A stretch of 64,000 nt of DNA. Source: VGBV01 sp963780395. GTDB taxonomy: Bacteria > Actinomycetota > Thermoleophilia > Solirubrobacterales > 70-9. The notes beneath the pieces were generated by a model. That model searched no databases. It worked only from the letters and a program-made list of their open reading frames with translations, and was not told where the DNA came from. The stretch's first letter is position 1. Each line of letters begins with the position of its first letter. The position numbers and the translations under genes are program-made. Location: assembly GCA_963780395.1 (NCBI GenBank), contig CAWABY010000015.1, positions 1-64,000 on the forward strand. Direction: 5' to 3'. Positions 18,516-26,148 of this stretch are shown in pieces.

Positions 18516-19082
18516 ATGGAACTGAGCGCGACGGCGAAGGTGATCCTGGGGCTGCTGGCAATGCGGCCGCGGTCCGGCTATGAGATCAAGGGCTTCGTGG
18601 ACCGCTCCACCCGCTACTTCTGGCCGGCGAGCTACGGGCAGATCTACCCCGAGCTGCGGCGGCTCGCCGAGGCCGGGTTGGTCGAGGGCACCGACTCGCC
18701 CACCGGCGGTCGTCAGCGCACGATCTACAAGCTGACCACGGCCGGGCGCCACGCGGTGCGCGACTGGCACGCCGAGCCGGCCGAGCATTTCGACTACCGC
18801 GACGAGGGCCTGCTGAAGCTGTTCTTCGCCGGCGCCGTCGCGCCGGGGCGGGCGGCCGAGATCGCGCGCGAGCGGGCCGACGAGGCGGCCGAGGTCGCGG
18901 ACGAGCTGCGGGCCGTCGAGCAGGGCGCCGAGGCCAAGGACCAGGCCTCCTACGCGGTGCTCCGATTCGGGATCGACTTCAACACGTTCATCTCCGAGTG
19001 GTTCGAGCGCCAAGCCCTGGCCTTCGAGGAGGGCGTGCCACTCGCGAAGCTGCCGAGCGGTGAAGAGGGAGAGGCCCGCTGA
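18516..19082 (+). CDS. PadR family transcriptional regulator
   Basis: 188 aa from ATG 18516 (MELSATAKVILGLL). An ATG nine bases upstream is also in frame but lies inside the operator. The N-terminal winged helix is typical: AMRPRSGYEIKGFVDRS, then YGQIYPELRRLAEAGLV, then the wing GGRQRTIYKLTTAGR. The C-terminal part is a helical dimerisation region (AAEIARERADEAAEVADE). It should repress the adjacent transporter gene and itself, with release by a small hydrophobic ligand that cannot be named. Its TGA overlaps the next ATG by one base (TGATG). Confidence 0.85.
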   Translation: MELSATAKVILGLLAMRPRSGYEIKGFVDRSTRYFWPASYGQIYPELRRLAEAGLVEGTDSPTGGRQRTIYKLTTAGRHAVRDWHAEPAEHFDYRDEGLLKLFFAGAVAPGRAAEIARERADEAAEVADELRAVEQGAEAKDQASYAVLRFGIDFNTFISEWFERQALAFEEGVPLAKLPSGEEGEAR

Positions 19083-21238
19083 TGTTCGACCGTCTCTCCT
19101 CCCTGGCCCAGTTCCACCGCCGGCCGGTGTTGGTCGCCGCCGTGGTCTTCTTCGTCCTCGCCGGAGCGCTCGGCGGATCGGTCGCGGACAGGCTCGACCC
19201 CTACGGGGCTGACGACCCCGACACCGAGTCGATCCAGGCCGACGAGCGGCTCGAGGCCGCCGGCTACCGGGACGCGAGCGTGATCGTGCTGATCCGCGAC
19301 GCCGACCCGGCCACGGCGGCCGGCGCGAAGCGGATCCGGGAGATCGAGCGCCGGGTCGAGGCCGAACCCGAGGTGGCAGGCATCACCGGCTACCTGCAGA
19401 CGCGAAGCACTGACTTCGTCTCCGAGGACGGCGACTCCTCATATCTCGCGGTCAGCCTCAAGCCAACCGACGACAAGGAGCTCCAGGAGGCCGGGAGCCG
19501 GATCAACGAAGACCTCGCCGGCGAGCCGGGCGTCAGCGTCGGCGGCTACGCGCTGGCAACCGAACAGGTGAACAAGCAGGTCGAGGAGGACCTGCGCACG
19601 GCCGAGATGCTCGCCTTCCCGGTCCTATTCCTGCTGACGTTCCTGTTCTTCCGCAGCGGGGTCGCGGCGATGCTGCCGCTGATGGTCGGCGCCCTCGCGA
19701 TCGTGGGCACCTTCCTGCTGCTCCGGATCGCGAGCGAGCTGGGCTCGATCTCGATCTTCGCGCTCAACCTCACAACCGGCCTCGGCCTCGGTCTCGCGAT
19801 CGACTACAGCCTGTTCGTGGTCTCGCGCTATCGCGAGGAGATCGCCAAGAGCGGGCCCGGGTTCGAGGCGATGAGGCGAACCATGGCGACGGCCGGGCGA
19901 ACCGTCTTCTTCTCGTCGCTGACCGTGGCGGCGGCGCTGGCTTCGCTGCTCGTCTTCCCGCAGCGGTTCCTCTACTCGATGGGGCTCGGCGGCTCGCTCG
20001 TTGCGCTCCTGGCCGCCGCGATCGCGTTGACCGTGCTTCCCGCGGTGCTGGCGCTGCTCGGGACGCGTGTCAACGGCCTGGCGCCCGCATTCCTGCAGCG
20101 CCGCGCCGAGCGCGAAGCGCGGGTCACCGAGGAGGGCTTCTGGTACCGCCTCTCGCAGTTCGTCCGCCGGCGCCCGATCGGGATCGCGACGGCGACCGCG
20201 GCGCTGCTGCTCGTGCTCAGCATCCCCTTCTACTCGATGAAGTTCACCTCGGTGGACGCGCAGGTGCTGCCCGGGAGCGCCAGCGCCAGGCAGGTGGACG
20301 ACGTGCTGCGATCCGAGTTCCCGCCCTTCCGCGACAGCCCGGTCCGGGTGTTGGTCGAGGATCCCGCTCCGGGCGCGGTCGCCGCTGTCCAGAAGCAGCT
20401 GCGCTCGGTCGACGGCATCGTCCAGGTGAACCCGCCGCAGCGGCTCGAGAACGGAGACGTCGTCGTGCAGGCGATCAACGACCACCCGTTCATCGACCCC
20501 GAGAGCCGCGATGTCGTCGAGCAGGTGAGGGGCCTCCCCGACCCGGCCGGATCGGCTGTCCTGGTCACCGGCGCCGCCGCCAGCTTCGTCGACTTCCAGC
20601 AGAGCCTCTCCGACCACCTGCCGATCGCCGCGGCGATCATCGTGCTCTCGACGCTGATCCTGCTGTTCCTGATGACCGGGTCGGTGGTGCTGCCGGTGAA
20701 GCAGCTGCTGATGAACGTGCTCAACCTGACGGCGGTCTTCGGGATCCTCGTCTGGATCTTCCAGGACGGCAGGCTGGAGGGCTTCCTCGACTACCGCAGC
20801 CAGGGGGCGCTGGAACAGACGATGCCGATCCTGCTGTTCGCGCTCGCCTTCGGGCTCTCGACCGACTACGGCGTCTTCCTGCTGTCGCGGATAAAGGAGG
20901 CCCGCGACGCCGGCGCCGACGACTCGGAGTCCGTCGCGATCGGCCTCGAGCGCACCGGCCGCATCGTCACCGCGGCAGCCCTGCTGTTCGCGATCGCGGT
21001 CGGGGTGTTCGCGACCTCGGAGATCATCTTCATCAAGGAGAACTTCATCGGGGTCGCGCTGGCGGTTCTGATCGACGCGAGCATCATCCGGGCCCTGCTG
21101 GTGCCGGCCCTGATGGAGCTGCTGGGCCGCTGGAACTGGTGGGCACCGAAGCCGCTGCGCCGCCTGCACTGGCGGATCGGCCTCAACGAGGGCCTCCCCG
21201 ACGAGCCGAGTGGCGGGCCCGCCGCCGAGCGGGCCTGA
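19082..21238 (+). CDS. MMPL/RND-family membrane transporter
   Basis: 718 aa, start overlaps the padR stop. Two halves each carry one N-terminal helix, a large extracytoplasmic loop and a block of five helices, as in the MMPL (hydrophobe/lipid exporter) group of RND proteins. Markers are LGLGLAIDYSLFVVSRYREE in the first half and FGLSTDYGVFLLSRIKE in the second; the Asp-Tyr pairs in the fourth helix are those used for proton coupling. The N-terminal SLAQFHRRPVLV is also typical. It probably exports a lipid or toxic amphiphile under PadR control. Confidence 0.85.
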   Translation: MFDRLSSLAQFHRRPVLVAAVVFFVLAGALGGSVADRLDPYGADDPDTESIQADERLEAAGYRDASVIVLIRDADPATAAGAKRIREIERRVEAEPEVAGITGYLQTRSTDFVSEDGDSSYLAVSLKPTDDKELQEAGSRINEDLAGEPGVSVGGYALATEQVNKQVEEDLRTAEMLAFPVLFLLTFLFFRSGVAAMLPLMVGALAIVGTFLLLRIASELGSISIFALNLTTGLGLGLAIDYSLFVVSRYREEIAKSGPGFEAMRRTMATAGRTVFFSSLTVAAALASLLVFPQRFLYSMGLGGSLVALLAAAIALTVLPAVLALLGTRVNGLAPAFLQRRAEREARVTEEGFWYRLSQFVRRRPIGIATATAALLLVLSIPFYSMKFTSVDAQVLPGSASARQVDDVLRSEFPPFRDSPVRVLVEDPAPGAVAAVQKQLRSVDGIVQVNPPQRLENGDVVVQAINDHPFIDPESRDVVEQVRGLPDPAGSAVLVTGAAASFVDFQQSLSDHLPIAAAIIVLSTLILLFLMTGSVVLPVKQLLMNVLNLTAVFGILVWIFQDGRLEGFLDYRSQGALEQTMPILLFALAFGLSTDYGVFLLSRIKEARDAGADDSESVAIGLERTGRIVTAAALLFAIAVGVFATSEIIFIKENFIGVALAVLIDASIIRALLVPALMELLGRWNWWAPKPLRRLHWRIGLNEGLPDEPSGGPAAERA

Positions 21239-21254
21239 GGGGCGGCCGCGCCCC
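21239..21254 (+). terminator. Stem-loop after MMPL gene
   Basis: GGGGCG / CGCCCC with a GCCG loop starts at the base after the stop codon. No T-run. Possible terminator of the padR-MMPL unit. Confidence 0.4.
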
Positions 21255-21319
21255 CGATCACCGGCTGAGGCAAGCCTTTCTTCAGGGGCGGGCGTGCGTG
21301 CGGCTATCCTGCCGCGACT

Positions 21320-21565
21320 GTGACCATCGCAACGGCAATGTTCCTGATCGCGGCCGGCGCAATCCTGCGCTACGCGATCAATGTCGAGACCGACGTCATC
21401 AACATCCAGACCGTCGGGCTGATCCTGATGATCGCCGGCGGCGCTGGGCTGGCCCTGTCGCTGCTGTATGAGCTGGTGCAACAGGGAGGCAAGGAGAAGG
21501 AACGGCGGGACGAGTACCCACAGGAGCGCGGCGGCTACGACGATCCGACGCGCCGTATGCGCTAG
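21320..21565 (+). CDS. Small two-helix membrane protein, DUF6458-like
   Basis: 81 aa, GTG start. Two hydrophobic helices (about 4-22 and 32-54) with the pattern IFLIAxGAIL / INVETDVINIQTVGLILM, matching small actinobacterial membrane proteins of the DUF6458 type. The tail is hydrophilic and charged (KEKERRDEYPQERGG). Function unknown. Its stop codon (TAG 21563-21565) lies at the very place where the next gene's signal peptide must begin. Confidence 0.6.
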   Translation: MTIATAMFLIAAGAILRYAINVETDVINIQTVGLILMIAGGAGLALSLLYELVQQGGKEKERRDEYPQERGGYDDPTRRMR

Positions 21566-22536
21566 CGGCCACGCGGTCGCTGATCGCCCTGGTTGTCCTG
21601 GCGGCGCTCGCGCTCGCGCCGGCGGCCCACGCCCAGAAGCCGGGCAAGCTGCTGCAGGCCTCGCCGCCCGGCCAGGTGATGGTCGCCAGCGCCAACCTCA
21701 AGGCCTCGTTCAACAACCGCTACATCCGCAGCAGCGGCGGGCGCATGCGGATCCTCTGCTCGCGGCTGCTGGCCCACATCAACGAATCCGGCGGGGCTTG
21801 GAGGCCCGACGTGCTGCTTTTGCAGGAGGCGCTGAACCGGCAATTGGCGCCGGGCGACGGGGTCGCCGATGACCTCAGCGCCACCCGGGTCGCCTCGGAG
21901 CTGACCCAGATGACCGGCGACCCATACGCGATCGTCGTGGATCCCGGCAGGCGCCAGCGGCCGGCCAAGGGCGTCAGCAAGGAGACCGCGATCGTCGCCA
22001 ACCTGGAGACGATGCAATGGCCCGAGGGCGGCGGCTTCATCGCCTCCAATCCGCTCAAGCGCAAGCTCAAGTTCAAGCACACAGGTCCCAACAGGGCGGT
22101 CCGCGCCCCCAGCCGCCGCCAGGCCTGGGCGGTGATCAAGGAGCGCGGCCCCGACGGGGTCACCTTCCCGGTCGCGAGCGTCCACTACCTCACCGACAAG
22201 CGCCTCGGCTGCACCAAAGGTGCCAAGTGCCAGCGTCAGGTGAACAAGCTGAAGGTGTTCTGGACCAGGCAGGTCAGCGAGGTACTGCGTCTGGTCTCGC
22301 CCGACTCGTTCCATCGGGCGATCATCGGCGGCGACTTCAACTCGACCCGCAAGGACTCAGCCTTCGGCGGCATCAACCGGCTTGGCTACCGGAAGGCGAT
22401 CCGGGGGCGGATCGACTACATCTTCAACAGGGGGCTGCGCGGCCTCAGCGGCATCGACGACTCCGTCCACACGGGCCGCGGCGCATACCCGCTCGACTAC
22501 TCGGACCACCGCTTCCTCTGGGCGACGCTGGGCTGA
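21562..22536 (+). CDS. Secreted endonuclease/exonuclease/phosphatase-fold protein, start unresolved
   Basis: About 320 aa. The coding frame shows a clear signal peptide (RSLIALVVLAALALAPAAHA) followed by the EEP fold: VMVASANLKASF, LLLQEAL with the metal-binding Glu, ASVHYLTDKR, GGDFNSTRKD with the D-x-N, and YSDHRFLWATL with the terminal Asp-His pair. It is likely a secreted nuclease or phosphodiesterase. No ATG, GTG or TTG lies in frame before the signal peptide; the first one (GTG 21676) would remove it. One missing base after GCGCTA at 21559-21564 would restore an ATG at 21557, so an assembly indel is suspected. Confidence 0.7.
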   Translation, partial: LAATRSLIALVVLAALALAPAAHAQKPGKLLQASPPGQVMVASANLKASFNNRYIRSSGGRMRILCSRLLAHINESGGAWRPDVLLLQEALNRQLAPGDGVADDLSATRVASELTQMTGDPYAIVVDPGRRQRPAKGVSKETAIVANLETMQWPEGGGFIASNPLKRKLKFKHTGPNRAVRAPSRRQAWAVIKERGPDGVTFPVASVHYLTDKRLGCTKGAKCQRQVNKLKVFWTRQVSEVLRLVSPDSFHRAIIGGDFNSTRKDSAFGGINRLGYRKAIRGRIDYIFNRGLRGLSGIDDSVHTGRGAYPLDYSDHRFLWATLG

Positions 22537-22546
22537 GGCCCAGGAC

Positions 22547-23143
22547 CTAGCCGAGTGCGCGGCGGCCCGCCAGGGCCTTGCCGAGGGTGACCTCGTCGGC
22601 GTGCTCGAGGTCGGCGCCCACCGGCAGGCCGGAGGCGAGGCGGGTGACGGTGAGGCCCTCTCTTGCCCGCAGCGCGCCGGCTATGTGTTGGGCCGTTGCC
22701 TCGCCGGTGGTCGTCGGATTCGTCGCCAGCACCACCTCATCGACCTCGCCGTTTACGCGGTCGAGCAGCTCGGCGATCTTCAGGTCCTCGGGGTCGACGC
22801 CGTCGATCGGCGACAGCGCCCCGCCCAGCACGTGGTAGACCCCGCGGTACTCGCCGGTGCGCTCGATCGGGATCACGTCGGCGGGCTCCTCGACCACGCA
22901 GATCAGCGAGCGCTCGCGGCGCTCGTCCTCGCAGATGCGGCAGCGCGGGCCCTCGGCGAGGTTGAAGCAGAGCTCGCAGAGCCCCACCTTCTCCTTCACC
23001 TCGCGGATCGTGTCGGCGAGGGCGAACGCGTCCTCGTCGCTGGCGCGGAGGATGTGGAAGGCGAGACGCTGGGCGGTGCGCTGCCCGATCCCGGGCAGCT
23101 TCGAGAGCTCCCCGATCAGGCGGCTGATCGGTCCGGCATACAC
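22547..23143 (-). CDS. recR: Recombination protein RecR
   Basis: 198 aa, GTG start at 23143, the normal length. RecR forms a DNA-clamp ring and helps RecO load RecA at gaps. The order of domains is canonical: a helix-hairpin-helix (KLPGIGQRTAQRLAFHIL, 16-33), a four-Cys zinc finger (Cys56, 59, 68, 71), and a Toprim domain beginning ICVVEEPADV with ATNPTTTGEATA further on. It is last in the cluster dnaX-ybaB-unknown-recR. A conserved hairpin lies 22 bases upstream of its start. Confidence 0.95.
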   Translation of the reverse strand: MYAGPISRLIGELSKLPGIGQRTAQRLAFHILRASDEDAFALADTIREVKEKVGLCELCFNLAEGPRCRICEDERRERSLICVVEEPADVIPIERTGEYRGVYHVLGGALSPIDGVDPEDLKIAELLDRVNGEVDEVVLATNPTTTGEATAQHIAGALRAREGLTVTRLASGLPVGADLEHADEVTLGKALAGRRALG

Positions 23144-23165
23144 CGACCCAGCGTACTGAGCGCAG

Positions 23166-23204
23166 TTGGCGCGAAACCCGTCATATGGACGGGTAAAGCG
23201 CCAA
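23166..23204 (-). repeat. Conserved cruciform element, copy A (upstream of recR)
   Basis: Outer arms TTGGCGC (23166-23172) and GCGCCAA (23198-23204) enclose an inner stem CCCGTC/GACGGG, with GAAA and TAAA joining pieces. The core TATGGACG, two bases, TAA, one base, GCGCCAA recurs exactly at 53486-53506. On the minus strand it ends 22 bases before the recR start codon. It could be a terminator or a protein-binding site; no known element was matched. Confidence 0.6.
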
Positions 23205-23207
23205 TCG

Positions 23208-23675
23208 TCAGCCCTGGAGCTCCCGCACGACGTCGTCGGCCCAGGGGTTGTCGCCCATGCCGTCCTGGTCGCAGACGATCTGATCGCCGTCGGGCCACTC
23301 GAGGGTTACGCGCGTCGTCGTCTGCATCCGCTCGGTGCCCGCCTTCAGGCCCTCACGGTCCCAGGCGGCGACCTCGTCCTTGGCCTCGACGCCGTTGCGT
23401 TTCATCTTGTACTTGAACGCGTGCAGGCCGCTGGGGGTGACCGCGAGCAGGAAGCTGCCCGGCAGGCCGCCGGCCTTCTTCTTCCCCATCAGGTGGGCGG
23501 CGCCGTAGGCGAGCGCCCCGGCCTGGCTCTTGCTGATCGCGAACTTGGTGCCCGACCCGGTGGTGCGGAAGGTGCCGACCGCCAGCACCTCCTCGTCGAG
23601 CTTCGGGGCGACCGCGTCGCGGAACTTGCCGCGGTACTCCTCAGCCACCTCCGGGCTGATGTCGAAGCGCCCCAC
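23208..23675 (-). CDS. Unknown protein between ybaB and recR
   Basis: 155 aa from GTG 23675. An upstream GTG/ATG in the same frame would run back into ybaB. The protein is not recognised. It reads as a mixed alpha/beta fold: an acidic N-terminus (DISPEVAEEYRGKFRDAV), a central GTFRTTGSGTKFAISKS stretch, GGLPGSFLLAVTPSGLHAFKYK, and beta-rich TTTRVTLEWPDGDQIVCDQD near the end. There is no signal peptide or membrane helix. The alternation resembles small domains that bind lipids or nucleic acid, or PH-like domains, but no motif is decisive. Its insertion into a conserved replication/repair cluster with short spacing suggests co-transcription with ybaB. Confidence 0.6.
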   Translation of the reverse strand: MGRFDISPEVAEEYRGKFRDAVAPKLDEEVLAVGTFRTTGSGTKFAISKSQAGALAYGAAHLMGKKKAGGLPGSFLLAVTPSGLHAFKYKMKRNGVEAKDEVAAWDREGLKAGTERMQTTTRVTLEWPDGDQIVCDQDGMGDNPWADDVVRELQG

Positions 23676-23682
23676 GGCGTCG

Positions 23683-24033
23683 CTACATCCCCGGCAGGCC
23701 GCCCGGGCCACCCAGGCCCGGCAGGCCCCCGCCGGCGCCGCCGGTGATGCCTCCGAGCTTGGTCTGCGCCAGCTCCTGGGCGGCGCGGATCCCCTCGTTG
23801 ACGGCCGCGGTGACCATGTCCTGCAGGAGCTCGGGGTCCTCGGGGTCGATCGCCTCGGGCGAAATCGTGATCTCGCGCAGGACCATGTCGCCGCTCATCG
23901 TCACCTTGACCATGCCGCCACCGGCGCTGGCCTCGACCGTCTCGTTCTTCAGCTCCTCCTGTGCCTTCGCCATGTCGGCCTGCATCTGCTGGACCTGCTT
24001 CATCAGCTGGCCCATGTCGGGTCCCTTCGGCAT
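23683..24033 (-). CDS. ybaB: YbaB/EbfC family nucleoid-associated protein
   Basis: 116 aa, ATG 24033 overlapping the dnaX stop. The family forms tweezer-shaped dimers that bind DNA. Recognised from PDMGQLMKQVQQMQADMAKAQEELKN, then the beta segment GMVKVTMSGDMVLREITI, and DPEDPELLQDMVTAAVNEG. The C-terminal 20 residues are a Gly/Pro/Leu tail, common in this group. The dnaX-ybaB-recR order is the conserved one in bacteria. Confidence 0.95.
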   Translation of the reverse strand: MPKGPDMGQLMKQVQQMQADMAKAQEELKNETVEASAGGGMVKVTMSGDMVLREITISPEAIDPEDPELLQDMVTAAVNEGIRAAQELAQTKLGGITGGAGGGLPGLGGPGGLPGM

Positions 24034-25804
24034 CAGCCCGCCTCGCTCTCCCGCGCCTCGGGCTCCGCCTCGTCGGCGACCTCCCGGGCGTCGAATTTGG
24101 TCTTGATCAGCTCGATGATCTCCTCCTCGGCCATCGGCTTGGCGCCGTTCGCGGCCGCGGCCGCCTCGCCCTCGTCCACCTCGATCAGCTCGTAGACGGG
24201 GCGCAGGCGCTCGCCGACGATCGCCTTCACCGACTCAGCGATGCGCTCGACGTTGGCCTGGGCCTCGGCCTTGCGCTTGTTGAACTTGGCGGAGGCTGGG
24301 AAGCCGACCTTCAGCACCGACCGCTCGGTATCCACGGCCAGGGGCCTCGACCCGTCGAACAACGAAGAGAGCATCTCCGACCCCGACGAGCGGACGTGGT
24401 CAACCACCGCCGGCCAAAGCTCGGTCACCCGCTCGATCTCGATCGAGGCCACCACGGCGCTGCGGTCTCGGCGGCCTTGGCCACCGGCCCCTGGTCCTCG
24501 GGTCCCTCGCCGCCGCCACTCCGCTGGCCGGGTGCCGGGGGATCCTCAGCCGAACGCTTTCCTAGTTCTGCCGGCGAAGCCGGTCTGTCTGACCGCACGC
24601 CAGTGCGTGCGTTCGGGGAGGACTCCCCCGGCGACCGGTCAGCGGGCGAGCGCTCGGAGTGTCGTCTCCAGAGACTTCGATCCGCCGCGAGTAGCGCCTC
24701 CTGCGAGGAATCGAGCGCCGGCGAGGTGACCTTCAGCAGCGCCACCTCGAGGCTGAGCCGCGGGTCGTCCCCCTCGCGCATGTTCGCGGTCGCGGTCGAG
24801 AGCGCGTCGATCGCCCCCATCAGCTTCGCCTCGCCGATCCGCCCCGCCTGCTCGGCGAGCCGGTCGGGCTGGGCCACGGTGACGGTGAAGGACTCGGGGA
24901 CCTCGCCGGTCGCGCGCGCGACCAGGAGCTGGCGCAGGTGGGCGATCAGGTCGCGGGCGAACTGGCCGGGATCGCGCCCCGACCGCGCCAGGCCGTCGAT
25001 CGCCCCCAGCGCCGCGGCGGCGTCACCCGAGCCGATCGCGTCCGTCGTCTCGAACAGCACCTCGGCGTCGGCGGCGCCGAGCAGCTCGACGACGTCGTCG
25101 GTCGCCACCCTCTCGCCCCCAAAGGAGACGAGCTGGTCGAGGGTGCCGAGCGCGTCGCGGAAGCTGCCGGAGGCGGAGCGCGCGATCAGGGCCACGGCGC
25201 CGTCTTCCACCTCGATCCCCTCTGCCTTGGCCACCCGGCGCACCACCTCGGCGATCTGCTCGAGGGATGGCCGCTGGAAGTCGAAGCGCTGGGTGCGGTC
25301 GATGATCGTCGCCATCACCTTCTGGGGCTCGGTGGTGGCCAGCACGAAGACGGTGTTGGGGGGCGGCTCCTCGAGCGTCTTCAGGAAGGCGTTCCAGGCC
25401 TCCTTGGTCAGCATGTGGGCCTCGTCGAGGATGTAGACCTTCCAGCGGCCCTCGGCCGGCGCGTAGCCGACCCGTTCGCGCAGCTCGCGGACGTCGTCGA
25501 CCGATCGGTTGGAGGCGGCGTCCATCTCGATCACGTCGAGCGAGGTGCCGGCGGCGATCGTGCGGCAGGGCTCGCACTCGCCACAGGGCTCCAGCGTCGG
25601 CCCCTTCACGCAGTTGAGGCTCCTGGCGAGGATCTTCGCCATCGAGGTCTTGCCTGTCCCCCGCGAGCCCACGAACAGGTAGGCGTGATGGACCCGACCC
25701 TGCTCGACGGCGTTGGAGAGGGTGCGGACGACGTGCTCTTGGCCGACGACCTCGCCGAAGCTCTGGGGGCGGTGACGGCGGTAGAGGGAGGCTGACTCGG
25801 CCAC
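24033..25804 (-). CDS. dnaX: DNA polymerase III subunit tau/gamma, frameshifted at the domain III/C-terminal boundary
   Basis: GTG start 25804. Clamp-loader ATPase with Walker A GSRGTGKT (46-53), a zinc module Cys65/74/77/80, and DEAH-like Walker B LDEAHML at 126-132. The collar domain follows (ALGAIDGLARSGRDPGQFARDLIAHLRQLL), then a Pro/Arg-rich linker. The initial frame stops at 24425 after APWWPRSRSSG. The frame one base back (-1) continues AVVASIEIERVTELWPAVVDHVRSS to the TGA at 24033, and this is the conserved C-terminal domain that binds the polymerase. No A-rich slippery heptamer is visible at the junction (GCAGCGCCGTGG, minus strand). So it is either a missing base in the assembly or an unusual route to a short gamma form. 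Confidence 0.9.
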
Positions 25805-25926
25805 GCGCCGAGTCTAACCGCCGCCTCTGCCGTCACCCGGCGCAGTTGAGTGCGGTTTCAGGAAAATGGACCGTGCACCCGCCGTCGAGACGAGGTGCCC
25901 GGACGCGTCAACCGTGTTTGGCTCGA

Positions 25927-26021
25927 GCCAGGCTTGCCTGCATCACATGCCGGCTACCGCTTAAGGCTGCTTCCTTCCGGACCTGACCTGGTTCACGGGC
26001 CACCATTGCGCAGGACCTGGC
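25927..26021 (-). ncRNA. ffs: Signal recognition particle RNA (4.5S type)
   Basis: On the minus strand the domain IV apical loop is present: CAGGTCAGG, then TCCGGAAGGAAGCAGCC. The flanks pair as a long hairpin: GCCAGG with CCTGGC, CCTGC with GCAGG, and GCAATG with CATGTG. The size is about 95-105 nt, the small bacterial form without an Alu domain. Ends are estimated from pairing. The 344-base gap between dnaX and the UGT-type gene (25805-26148) holds only this RNA. It binds Ffh and targets membrane proteins co-translationally. Location just upstream of dnaX is common in bacteria. Confidence 0.93.
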
Positions 26022-26148
26022 CGTCAATGCCGCCCGCGGCGACCCGGCTCCGAGCGCCGGACCCTCAGACGGGAATTCGGCCTCGCTAGAGCGGATTGCG
26101 AGTGCAGGGCACCGCTAATTCCCCGCCTAGCACGGTCCGCGAGCAAGT

